Source: Gammaproteobacteria bacterium
GTDB taxonomy: Bacteria > Pseudomonadota > Gammaproteobacteria > Burkholderiales > Nitrosomonadaceae
Reading direction: 5' to 3'
DNA length: 64,000 nt
Assembly (NCBI GenBank): GCA_015709615.1
Contig: CP054179.1
Span: forward strand, 2,728,001-2,792,000
Both the position numbers and the translations under genes were made by a program. The notes beneath the pieces were generated by a model. It was given only the letters and a program-made list of their open reading frames with translations, was not told the DNA's origin and did no database searches. Of this stretch, positions 10,129-17,786 are shown piece after piece; positions within the stretch are counted from its first letter, which is position 1; each line of letters opens with the position of its first letter.

Positions 10129-11674
10129 CGACGGTCTCCTTCTTGCGTGCGATGTGATCGCTGAAGTCACCGGAGCCGGATGCATCTTCAAATTGCTTAA
10201 CGAATTCGTGCAGGTTATCGAAACTGTTAATGAATCCCATCACTTCGTCAAAGTAGTGGCGGACAACTTGTTGCAAAGACTCGCTGCCATGCTGCGTGAG
10301 CACCTCGGCCATGCGCCGGATCATCTGATCGCGGCTGATGCCTTCCACTTCAAACGGAATGATGTGCGCGGGATCGCGCGCATTGTTGACAAAGTGTGCC
10401 AAGAACGAAGGACCTTTGCTGCGATGCCAAGCCACCGTGACCGGCCGACGATGGTTGACGAGTGCAATGACTTCCTGACGGTGATCGAGAATCTGCTGGT
10501 AAATCTCCGCGCCTTTGCGCGTGTTTAAAAAGCGCTCGCGTACTTCGATGGTGTGGTTGATGCCGGTGAAAATGCCTTCGACATCGTTCAACGTTTGCCC
10601 GGCGGGGCCGACCGGCGGATTGGCGGTGGTGATGGGGGTGATGCTGAGGAATGACATGATCGGGTGGATATGGCAAGCCGCCGATCTGGCTGGGTTACTT
10701 GCATCGCCTCCGTACAAAAGCGCTATGATTTTGTTTTGCGCATTGACTACGGCGGAACCCGAGTCGCCATGTGCGGAAAATTGCAATATGCCGTTGCAAT
10801 CCGGCTGAGTGGCTTCGATGAGTAAAAAACGCCCGCCCGCAGCTTCGATGGCGATGGGGTCAATGACCTTGCCTGTCGTTTTGCTGGTGGTGCGGCCAAC
10901 TTTGTACACGACATAATCGCCGCCGCTCAGATCGCTTTGTGCGACACGGGCGATATCTTCCAATTTACTGTTGCCGCCGATATTCAGTCCGCGGATTTCG
11001 TTTTTGTACGACACGCCGCAATTGGTGTGGCACCAGCTGGAAATGCAAATATCCAATTTGGCAATAGCGCAATCCAGGTAATAGTCTTGTGCGCCTTCGC
11101 TGGGGTAAGTGTAGGAGTAAGGCGCTTTTTGCCCGACATTGTGTATTTTTCCAATGGGATTGCGACGTTCTTGGGTGGCGTCTACACTAATGGTTCCGCC
11201 GCTACTAATGAAACGGGGTTGATAAATGGTATCGCCATTGACTGCGCTGTTGGCAGCAAGAACATGATTATTCGAGAGCAGTACGACATTTTCCGGTCCG
11301 CTGACACCGTTCAACGTGGCAAAGCATCCCAACGTACCTATTTCTACGTCGTTCGACGCATTGGTTTTGAAATTGGTAATCGATATGCCGCCGATCAACG
11401 GTGAATGTTGATCCAAGTCTTCGCAATGCAACGGTTTGGTTTGAATGACCAGCACCACATCGGTGGGTATACCCTTGTATTCTTTCGGAATGACATCGGC
11501 CGGATTCAAGTCTTCCGGTTTGCGCTTTTCCTTGACGTAAACGCGAAACGAAACCTGATTCGTGGTTTTGCCGCCGACTTCTTTCAAGCCGTAGCCGACA
11601 CCGATAACACCGGGAATTTTTTTCAGTTCGGCCTCGGCTTCCGCGTGTAATGCAGCCAGTTCTTTTTGATCCAT
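10118..11674 (-). CDS. Trypsin-like serine protease with N-terminal propeptide-like and C-terminal helical domains (518 aa)
   Basis: A chymotrypsin-fold peptidase is indicated by three motifs in order: His in 'LSNNHVLAAN', Asp in 'YYLDCAIAKLD' and Ser in 'AHGDSGSAVV'. Residues 1-75 ('KKIPGVIGVGYGLKEVGG', 'SFRVYVKEKRKPEDL') form a separate small domain that could be an inhibitory propeptide. The last 150 residues, after the conserved 'ACHIHPIMSFL', are helical and have no protease features. The start at 11674 is preferred over upstream 11701 because GGAGGT lies seven bases before it. No signal peptide is visible, unusual for this fold, so it may act in the cytoplasm. It overlaps the next gene by 11 bp and follows a shorter paralogue by 66 bp. 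Substrate unknown; processing of the giant neighbours is a testable guess. Confidence 0.88.
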   Translation of the reverse strand: MDQKELAALHAEAEAELKKIPGVIGVGYGLKEVGGKTTNQVSFRVYVKEKRKPEDLNPADVIPKEYKGIPTDVVLVIQTKPLHCEDLDQHSPLIGGISITNFKTNASNDVEIGTLGCFATLNGVSGPENVVLLSNNHVLAANSAVNGDTIYQPRFISSGGTISVDATQERRNPIGKIHNVGQKAPYSYTYPSEGAQDYYLDCAIAKLDICISSWCHTNCGVSYKNEIRGLNIGGNSKLEDIARVAQSDLSGGDYVVYKVGRTTSKTTGKVIDPIAIEAAGGRFLLIEATQPDCNGILQFSAHGDSGSAVVNAQNKIIALLYGGDASNPARSAACHIHPIMSFLSITPITTANPPVGPAGQTLNDVEGIFTGINHTIEVRERFLNTRKGAEIYQQILDHRQEVIALVNHRRPVTVAWHRSKGPSFLAHFVNNARDPAHIIPFEVEGISRDQMIRRMAEVLTQHGSESLQQVVRHYFDEVMGFINSFDNLHEFVKQFEDASGSGDFSDHIARKKETVDVK

Positions 11675-11740
11675 TGGCGTTACCTCCATCCGACGCAGCA
11701 AGCGTTCGTCGATTGAATGAAATGTTTCCGTTGCATCGTG

Positions 11741-12604
11741 TTAATCCTGTTGAGTTGATTGCGCTGCGCAAAAATCGAAACACCACGGTGTAATTTGCAG
11801 ATAACTGAGCACCGGATGGATATGGCAGGCGTACGATATGGCGGGATCGAGCAGGTGATTGCCCCACAGTAATCCGACAGCGCGCTGATACTGGTCGATC
11901 AGCAATGCGCCGGAATCGCCGTTGCGTGAGAACGGCCGCAGTACGCCTTTGTGATCGGGGGTGGCGCGGATTACCAATGTGTTATGGCAGCGCTCGCCGC
12001 TCACCGTTTCAACCGTGGCTTGGCTGTCGATGACTTTTCCCCACACCGTGTTATCCCGGCCTGACAAGCGCACTTTGAGTTCCCGTCCCGCGAAGGTATC
12101 GTGCGGATGCACTCTGGCCACTTTGCTGAAATGCTGTGTTTTGGTGTGAATTTGTTGCGGATTCTTGCTTTGCTTTAACAGCAACGCAGCAGTTGCGCAG
12201 TCGATGAAATAGGGCTTCTCGGCTTCTCCGGGGTAGGCATAGGAAAAATGCTCGCACAGTCCGGCATCATCGATTTTGGCAACGGCATTTAAGCGTGGCG
12301 CGTCAAACACGACTTGATCGCCGAGTTCTTCGTGATCCGGCTGGAAAATCATGTCGCCGCATTCAGCACCGTGAGCGAGCAAGACATGCCGGTTGGACAC
12401 CAATACCAACGATTGCCAATCCGGTGCGCCGCGCTTGGCGGCAAGAAAACCCAATGTTCCCAATCCGAAATGGGTGTGGTGCGAACGGCTTGTGCTTTTT
12501 AAATTGCTGATCATCGCACCGGCTCGCGGCAATGCGGTTGTTGCGGATTGCCGGGCGATGCTTTCAGGATAACCTGCTAATTTGAAAGAGACATTTGTAG
12601 CCAT
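11741..12604 (-). CDS. Trypsin-like serine protease, short form (287 aa)
   Basis: This is a second chymotrypsin-fold peptidase, with His in 'LVSNRHVLLAH', Asp in 'YFIDCATAAL' and Ser in 'SRNGDSGALL', so the catalytic set looks intact. It shares landmarks with the 518-residue neighbour ('FSYAYPGEAEKPYFIDC' against 'YSYTYPSEGAQDYYLDC'; 'ACHIHPVLSYLQITP' against 'ACHIHPIMSFLSITP'), which shows a duplication. It lacks the propeptide-like N-terminal domain and the helical C-terminal domain of the longer copy. No signal peptide is seen. The ATG has AGGCGG just upstream. It is the first gene of the leftward operon; a promoter should lie in 12,605-13,041. Confidence 0.87.
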   Translation of the reverse strand: MATNVSFKLAGYPESIARQSATTALPRAGAMISNLKSTSRSHHTHFGLGTLGFLAAKRGAPDWQSLVLVSNRHVLLAHGAECGDMIFQPDHEELGDQVVFDAPRLNAVAKIDDAGLCEHFSYAYPGEAEKPYFIDCATAALLLKQSKNPQQIHTKTQHFSKVARVHPHDTFAGRELKVRLSGRDNTVWGKVIDSQATVETVSGERCHNTLVIRATPDHKGVLRPFSRNGDSGALLIDQYQRAVGLLWGNHLLDPAISYACHIHPVLSYLQITPWCFDFCAAQSTQQD

Positions 12605-13041
12605 AGTAACCGCCTATTAATAAAACCCGATGCACTGGGCGATGCGCCCGGTTTCGCTTGTCTTAGTAATTCAACTCATCGATTCGCGTTATCAAGGATG
12701 GACGAGAAACGATCAGATGCAGTGATGCTGGTACGACATTCACCAATTACCGGTGAATCCCGGTTGTTTCGTTTTAAATTTGACTGAACTTGCTGATCAG
12801 CGGAAAACTGCTGATTTGTTACCTGTTCCGGTGAAGGGTCTTTGGGCGGGTTGGTGTGAGACTAATAACGGGGTAACCCTTTATTATTATTTGATTCTTC
12901 TAATGTTATGGAAAAATCTTAACCCTGATATGAAATCGACTATACTGAAAAGCAAAAAAGCTGTCAAACAAAGTCATCAGTTTTTGATCCGATGTTTTCG
13001 ATGCAAAATGACGCAAAACGACTAACTAGAATGGTGAAAAT
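12605..13041. promoter_or_regulatory. Divergent control region between protease operon and membrane-protein gene
   Basis: This 437-bp stretch separates two divergent genes and has no convincing gene. It contains a 7-bp inverted repeat (ATTCACC/GGTGAAT, 12738-12758) and a GGGCG/CGCCC hairpin (12637-12649) that would sit in the leader of the leftward mRNA about 35 bases before the start. A TATACT box near 12936 could serve the rightward gene, but no good -35 box is placed correctly. It must hold promoters for both directions; none can be assigned with certainty. Confidence 0.5.
12738..12758. repeat. Inverted repeat, possible operator
   Basis: ATTCACC at 12738-12744 and GGTGAAT at 12752-12758 are perfect reverse complements separated by seven bases. 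It lies about 135 bp upstream of the protease operon start and 284 bp upstream of the membrane-protein gene. The half-site spacing, about one helical turn centre to centre, suits a dimeric regulator, but a transcribed hairpin is equally possible. Confidence 0.45.
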
Positions 13042-14058
13042 ATGCTGAATTCCTCGATACTGGATATTGCCATGGGCATGGTGTTTCTGTTCGTGCTGAT
13101 CAGTCTGCTGTGTTCCGCGATCAACGAGATGCTCGCGCAATTCTTGCGCTTGCGGGCAAAAAATCTCGAAGCGGGGCTGGGAAATCTGCTGCAATCGGGT
13201 GATGGCAACAAGCTGGCCGACGATCTTTATAAGCATCCGCTGATCAACGGACTTTCAAAGGAAGGGCAAAAACCATCGTATATTCCGCCGAAGAATTTTA
13301 CCCTGGCATTGATGGACATCATGACCGGCAATACCGGAAAGCTGCCGGCCGACAACAAAGCGTTAATCGAGACGATCGAACAGCAAGGCTTGTATGCAAA
13401 AACCGAAGCGGGCCGGTCGATCCTCCTGTTATTGCATGAAGCCGGGGATGATGCCGAAAAAGCGCGCAAGAACTTGGAAGGCTGGTACAACGATGCGATG
13501 GATCGCGTGGGCGGCTGGTACAAACAGAAAACACAGATCGTCATTTTTGCCGTTGCGCTGATCGTATGTACTGCGCTGAACATCGATGCCATCAAAATTT
13601 CCCAAACTCTGTGGACCGATATCGCGCTCAGGCAAGCATTGGTTGAAGCGGTGTCATCGGCGGATATTGCCGGCTTGATGGCGCAGCAACCGGCGGAACA
13701 AAAACCGCCAGCAGACGGGGATGATAAATCGCCAGAGCTACCGGACAATCAAGTGGAAGCGGATACTGCCGCCACAAACGCTGCCGCGATCAAAAGGATT
13801 GAACAGTCCGCCCGAACTGCCGGTGCTTTGATCGGACAAATCAGAGAATTGCATCTGCCCATCGGCTGGAAGAAACCGGATGGACAATGGGCTGCCGAGG
13901 GATTCGGTTTCATGGAATGGCTGGTCAAAATCATGGGGATTCTGATCACGACTTTCGCCGGATCGCTCGGTGCGCCGTTTTGGTTTCAGCTGTTGAATAA
14001 GATTGTCGATTTGCGCGCGGCGGGTAAACAGCCTGGTAAATCTGGTGGGAGTAACTAA
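13042..14058 (+). CDS. Uncharacterised multi-pass membrane protein (338 aa)
   Basis: Hydrophobic segments occur at about residues 8-28 ('MGMVFLFVLISLLCSAINE'), 172-190 ('VIFAVALIVCTALNID') and 295-315 ('WLVKIMGILITTFAGSLGAPFW'), giving three likely membrane helices. The N-terminus ends in 'AINEMLAQFLRLRAKNLE' and the C-terminus in 'LLNKIVDLRAAGKQPGKS'; I recall both patterns from a widespread hypothetical membrane-protein family with no known function. A soluble region of about 130 residues (30-160) contains 'KPSYIPPKNFTLALMDI', and a low-complexity Gln/Ala/Asp linker covers about 210-255. It is divergent from the protease and giant-protein operon, so a membrane anchor for that system is plausible but unproven. 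Confidence 0.88.
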   Translation: MLNSSILDIAMGMVFLFVLISLLCSAINEMLAQFLRLRAKNLEAGLGNLLQSGDGNKLADDLYKHPLINGLSKEGQKPSYIPPKNFTLALMDIMTGNTGKLPADNKALIETIEQQGLYAKTEAGRSILLLLHEAGDDAEKARKNLEGWYNDAMDRVGGWYKQKTQIVIFAVALIVCTALNIDAIKISQTLWTDIALRQALVEAVSSADIAGLMAQQPAEQKPPADGDDKSPELPDNQVEADTAATNAAAIKRIEQSARTAGALIGQIRELHLPIGWKKPDGQWAAEGFGFMEWLVKIMGILITTFAGSLGAPFWFQLLNKIVDLRAAGKQPGKSGGSN

Positions 14059-14159
14059 AAATAGTAGAGCTAAATTTCAAGAAGAATTAACAAAGATGGC
14101 GCATATATTTTGCTTATTGTTGCCATACAAACGCTGTACTTTATGCACTGATTTTTAGT

Positions 14160-14532
14160 TTATTTGTGGTTGATGAGTTTTTGATTGTTGCAGTACCATT
14201 CGGAGCCATATGGAAACCATCCTAACGGAATTCTGATATCTGCATTAGGATTGTGGAGGAATTGAATATGATTACGTTGTGGTAGATAAAAGGGATTCAC
14301 ATCAGACAAAAATATACCAGATATCCATTTATATTCTGGGTCATAGAAAATTCTTGTACTAATAGGATCATTCGGATATTTCTTACGATAGATAAATGGG
14401 AACGGAGATATAAGTGTTGAGCTACCTGAATATGCGATTCCTCCAAATCCGAGGCAGACATGACTCAGAGTTGGGGGATTCTCGTCAACGAAAATAAATG
14501 GAATATCACCGACATTGATAGCAAGGATATAG
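14160..14532 (-). pseudogene. C-terminal fragment (about 123 codons) of a gene split by an IS element
   Basis: On the minus strand an open frame without its own start runs from the IS edge to a TAA at 14160-14162. The product includes 'ILAINVGDIPFIFVDENPP', 'KWISGIFLSDVNPFYL', 'FLHNPNADIRIPLGWFPYG' and 'SEWYCNNQKLINHK'. This pattern (an 'AIN' strand, 'SGI..' strand, 'HNP.A...PLG' and 'E.W' near the end) resembles the C-terminal half of a conserved hypothetical family I recall as nuclease-like; that link is from memory. The matching N-terminal piece lies beyond the IS at 15405-15653. Both are on the strand and next to the end of the tyrA operon. Confidence 0.75.
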
Positions 14533-14561
14533 GGTGTAAGAATTTCTAGCGTTGTTTACAG
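14533..14561. repeat. Left terminal inverted repeat of the IS element
   Basis: Twenty-nine bases starting GGTGTAAGAA and ending GTTGTTTACAG. Compared with the reverse complement of 15376-15404, the first ten and last eleven bases are identical, with five mismatches between them. Confidence 0.8.
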
Positions 14562-14581
14562 TATTCAGGAGAATACTGTAG

Positions 14582-15391
14582 ATGAACATACACAAACGCA
14601 CTCGTTTAACATTATTGGATCGTCAGGAAATCTGGCGGCTGTATCAAACCCGGCTGTGGAAGGTAGTTCAGCTGGCAGAATACTTTCACGTCAGCCGGCC
14701 AACGATTTATGACGTACTGAAACGAGCCAGACTCCAGGAATTTACTCCGCGTAGCAGTACCAATCAGCGCTTCAAGACACTGCAGTATGGCCTCAAACGT
14801 TTGGCTAAAGTAGAGCAAACCATCCAGGAACGTCTCAAGCGCGAAGCGAAGCGCTATAACAAATCTTATCCGGGCGAGCTCGTTCACCTCGATACCAAGC
14901 GGCTTCCATTATTGAAAGGACAGTCTGCCAATAAACCTCGCGAGTACCTGTTTGTGGCCATCGATGATTTCTCCAGGGAATTGTATGCCGATATCTTCCC
15001 GATAAAACCCAGCATAGTGCAGCTTGCTTTCTCACAAGCACTGTTGCTCAATGTCCTTACCAGATCGACTATGCTTATTCTGACAACGGCAAAGAATTTA
15101 AAGGAACTGACGGCCATGCTTTTGTCAAAGCTTGCAGGCAGCACGGTATCGGTCAGAAGTTTACCCGTATCAATCGTCCGCAAACCAACGGTAAAGCTGA
15201 GCGGGTTATCCGCACCCTGATGGATATGTGGCACAGTAAGATTCACTTTAAAGACAGCGCCGATCGACGCATTCAGCTTCTCCGTTTCATTAACTTCTAC
15301 AATACCGTTAAGCCTCAAGAGTTTGAATAATGCTACCCCTTATGAAATACTCAACGCTTATTTCAATCAACCTCTCTGTAAACAACCCTGA
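14582..15391 (+). pseudogene. IS481-family transposase, broken by two frameshifts
   Basis: The protein begins MNIHKRTRLTLLDRQEIW, with a helix-turn-helix around 'QLAEYFHVSRPTIYDVLKRA'. The DDE catalytic core can be rebuilt: Asp in 'LVHLDTKRLP', Asp in 'AYSDNGKEFKG' and Glu in 'NGKAERVIRT'. The first shift is near 15000, where 'FPDKTQHSAACF' continues in the -1 frame; a C seems lost from a CCCC run. The second is near 15315, where 'LNNATPYEILNAYFNQPL' resumes in the original frame, consistent with loss of two bases; it ends with TGA at 15391. The undisturbed 212-codon frame to 15220 has a nonsense tail after the first shift. The three lost bases together argue for decay, not programmed frameshifting. 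Confidence 0.85.
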
Positions 15392-15404
15392 GATTTCTTA
15401 CACC
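15376..15404. repeat. Right terminal inverted repeat of the IS element
   Basis: Reverse complement partner of 14533-14561 (24 of 29 positions match). It overlaps the last codons of the transposase, as is common in compact elements of this type. Confidence 0.8.
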
Positions 15405-15653
15405 TGAATTTCTATTAAGAGTTAAACCAGCAGCAATAAATTTGACACCAAGCCAGAGCTCCCAATATCTCTGTAGGAAGTGACGTGAAAACTCACGCGA
15501 GAATTGGGGGTCTGCATATGGATGATAAGTTTTCCATAATTCAGATACATGTTCTTTGATGTCTGTGAAATCTGGATTATCTTGTACCGCCCGATAGAGA
15601 AAATCACAATTCATATATTCTTTTGAGAATAAATTAAGCTTGGCGTCGAACAT
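15405..15653 (-). pseudogene. N-terminal fragment (83 codons) of the gene split by the IS element
   Basis: From ATG 15653 the frame reads MFDAKLNLFSKEYMNC and includes 'FSREFSRHFLQRYWELWLG' and 'FIAAGLTLNRNS' before it enters the IS repeat. Reading on into the IS gives a spurious tail that ends at 15363. The 'F..RYWE.' helix followed by a 'GL.L' turn matches the N-terminal part of the same family suggested for the fragment at 14160-14532. The two pieces total only about 206 residues. The region normally joining them, expected to carry the acidic nuclease-like core, seems absent, so insertion may have come with a deletion. It starts 10 bp after tyrA and was probably co-transcribed. Confidence 0.7.
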
Positions 15654-15663
15654 TCTCGATCTT

Positions 15664-16557
15664 TTACGAATAAGTTTTCTTGTTCAACCAATCTTCCCGC
15701 ATCTCCCGCGCCTGTAAAAACGCTTGCCCTAACCCTTCACCATCATGCTTTTCCAGCATTTCCCGCAGGCTGTTCAACTCATTCTGATAAGCCTTAATCT
15801 GTTCAAGCAACGCCTCTCGATTGGCCAGACAAATGTCGCGCCACATTTCCGGCGAGCTGCTGGCGATGCGGGTGAAGTCGCGGAAGCCGCTGCCGGCGAA
15901 GCGCAGCAGGCTTTCGGGATGACCGGTGCTGTGAAAGAGGTGATTCATCAGCGTGAACGCCAACAGGTGCGGTAGGTGGCTGGTCGCGGCGAGCACGCGG
16001 TCGTGCTCGTCCGCGGGCATCAGCGATACGTTGGCGCCACAGGCTTGCCATAATTGCTGCACCCGTTCGACAGCTTGCGTGCTGGTTTCCGGTAGCGGTG
16101 TCAGGATCACATGTTTGTGGGTATACAAATCCGCTTGCGCTGCTTGCACACCGCTGTGCTCGGCACCAGCGATCGGGTGGCCGGGAACGAAGTGGTGGCG
16201 GCTTTGCAGCGGCAGATAGTGGCGTGCGGCGGTGACGACATCCTGCTTGGTGCTGCCGGCGTCGGTGATGATCGTGTGGGCGTGCAGGTGTGGAGCAATG
16301 TGTTCCATGGTCGCAGCCGTCTGGCCGACCGGCATCGCCAGGAACAACAGATCGGCATTGTGCAGCGCCGCTGCGGTATCGCTGGCGATTTCGTCGATTA
16401 CGCCCAACTCGATGGCGTGTTGCATGTTGGCCGGGCTGCGGCCGATACCGGTGATATGTTTGACCAGACCGGCTTTACGCAGCGCCAGCGCGAATGATCC
16501 GCCGATCAGACCGACGCCGATGATGACCAATTTATTCAGAGCCACGGTAGTTGTCAT
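15664..16557 (-). CDS. tyrA: Prephenate dehydrogenase
   Basis: This enzyme oxidatively decarboxylates prephenate (or arogenate) on the route to tyrosine, in the cytoplasm. The 297 residues open with an NAD-binding Rossmann motif 'IIGVGLIGGS' (residues 12-21) followed by 'ITGIGRSP'. Later landmarks are 'VTDAGSTKQDV', here as 'IITDAGSTKQDVV', and 'HPIAGAEHSGV'. There is no chorismate mutase domain, so it is the monofunctional type. It is the last intact gene of the leftward gyrA operon, 24 bp after hisC. In many betaproteobacteria aroA and cmk follow here; instead there is a wrecked gene and an IS. Confidence 0.95.
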   Translation of the reverse strand: MTTTVALNKLVIIGVGLIGGSFALALRKAGLVKHITGIGRSPANMQHAIELGVIDEIASDTAAALHNADLLFLAMPVGQTAATMEHIAPHLHAHTIITDAGSTKQDVVTAARHYLPLQSRHHFVPGHPIAGAEHSGVQAAQADLYTHKHVILTPLPETSTQAVERVQQLWQACGANVSLMPADEHDRVLAATSHLPHLLAFTLMNHLFHSTGHPESLLRFAGSGFRDFTRIASSSPEMWRDICLANREALLEQIKAYQNELNSLREMLEKHDGEGLGQAFLQAREMREDWLNKKTYS

Positions 16558-16581
16558 GGTTGTCGACGGAGTGGTGAAAGG

Positions 16582-17700
16582 TTAATCCAGCTCGCTCAAG
16601 GCGTGCTCGAGCGATTCGAGGAAGCGCCGGTTTTGCGCTTCCAGTCCGATGGTGACGCGCAGGTGATGCGGCATTTCGTAAATGCCCAGCGGGCGCACGA
16701 TGACGCCTTGGCGCAGCAGGCTTTGATACACTTTCGGCGTGTTGGCGGCTTCGCCTTTGACGCGGAAGCTGATGAAATTGCCGTACGACGGAATGTATTC
16801 GATGCTCATTTTGCGGAAGCCGTCGGTCAGTTGCAGCATGCCGGCGCGGTTCAATGCGTACGAACGCTGCACGAACTCGGCGTCGTGCAACGCCGCCAGC
16901 GCACCGGCCAGGCCGATGCTGCTGACGTTGAACGGTTGCCGTGCGCGGTTCATCAGATTGGCGACATCGGGGCGCGTCAACCCGAAGCCGACGCGCACAC
17001 CCGCCAAGCCGTACACTTTGGAAAACGTGCGCGTGATCAGTAAATTGGAAAATTGTTTCAGCCACTGGATACTGTCCGGCTTGTTCGCTTCCGGCAGGTA
17101 TTCGTAATACGCTTCGTCCATGACCACCAGCACATCGCGCGATACCCGTTCCATGAAGCGCAGCAAGTCTTCTTCGCTCGATAAGGTACCGGTCGGGTTG
17201 TTGGGACTGGCGATAAAGACGACGCGCGTTTCCGGTGTGATGGCGTCGAGCATCGCGGGCAGGTCGTGACCGTAATCGTGCGCGGGAACCGCAATGCCGT
17301 TGGCGCCGATCATCTGCGTGACCAGCGGATACACGGCAAAAGCATGTTGCGAATACACCGCGCTGGCGCCCGGTTTCAGGAACACGCGCGCAGCCAGATC
17401 CAGCACGTCGTTGGAGCCGTTGCCCAAAACGATTTGCTCGGGATCGACGCCGTAGCGTTTCGACAACGCCGCTTTCAGTTCATAGCCGCTGCCATCCGGG
17501 TACAACGCGACGTCATGCAGCGTATTGATCATCGCGTCCAACGCCAGCGGGCTGGTGCCGAGCGGGTTCTCATTGGACGCCAGTTTAATGATGTACGACT
17601 CGTCCAGGCCGATTTCACGCGCCAGTTCCGAAATCGGTTTGCCGGGTTGGTAGGGTTGGATCGAGCGGATATATTCCGGAGCAAAATCACAAAGATTCAT
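16582..17700 (-). CDS. hisC: Histidinol-phosphate / aromatic aminotransferase
   Basis: A class I/II PLP aminotransferase of 372 residues. Landmarks are 'KLASNENPLGTSP' (substrate loop), 'NGSNDVLDL', 'SPNNPTGTL', 'DEAYYEY' and the PLP-lysine segment 'TFSKVYGLAGVRVGFG'. Family members convert imidazole-acetol phosphate to histidinol phosphate. Copies placed between pheA and tyrA, as here, are often thought to transaminate prephenate or phenylpyruvate, so the real role may be in phenylalanine and tyrosine synthesis. It lies between pheA (86 bp) and tyrA (24 bp) in the same operon. Confidence 0.94.
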   Translation of the reverse strand: MNLCDFAPEYIRSIQPYQPGKPISELAREIGLDESYIIKLASNENPLGTSPLALDAMINTLHDVALYPDGSGYELKAALSKRYGVDPEQIVLGNGSNDVLDLAARVFLKPGASAVYSQHAFAVYPLVTQMIGANGIAVPAHDYGHDLPAMLDAITPETRVVFIASPNNPTGTLSSEEDLLRFMERVSRDVLVVMDEAYYEYLPEANKPDSIQWLKQFSNLLITRTFSKVYGLAGVRVGFGLTRPDVANLMNRARQPFNVSSIGLAGALAALHDAEFVQRSYALNRAGMLQLTDGFRKMSIEYIPSYGNFISFRVKGEAANTPKVYQSLLRQGVIVRPLGIYEMPHHLRVTIGLEAQNRRFLESLEHALSELD

Positions 17701-17786
17701 AAGATTTAGTATGGTTATTGATTAAAAGAACGGAAATGAAAAGTCGGATGAGTTCGATAGGCTCAAGATGACAGGGCAATCGGCGG

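Larger units (their letters stand above)
14533..15404 (+). mobile_element. IS481-type insertion sequence, 872 bp, degenerate
   Basis: The element is bounded by imperfect 29-bp inverted repeats that begin GGTGTAAGAA and end GTTGTTTACAG (14533-14561 and 15376-15404, 24 of 29 positions matching). It encodes one DDE transposase on the plus strand, interrupted by two frameshifts, so it should be immobile on its own. No clear target-site duplication is visible. It interrupts a leftward gene whose two ends flank it. Confidence 0.85.

Noticed and set aside
1..12604. Phage tail or extracellular contractile injection system
   Set aside because: No sheath, tube, baseplate, LysM spike or AAA+ protein is recognisable; giant size alone is not enough.
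12753..13025. 90-codon plus-strand frame before the membrane-protein gene
   Set aside because: It starts inside the inverted repeat, has no ribosome site, no recognisable domain and odd composition, and fills a region that should hold promoters.
14990..15010. Programmed -1 frameshifting in the transposase
   Set aside because: No slippery heptamer is seen, IS481-type elements use a single frame, and a second unrelated shift near 15315 would also be needed.
14582..15220. Undisturbed 212-codon transposase frame as a complete protein
   Set aside because: The last 70 or so residues make no sense, while the -1 frame continues the conserved catalytic core. It is a frameshifted pseudogene.
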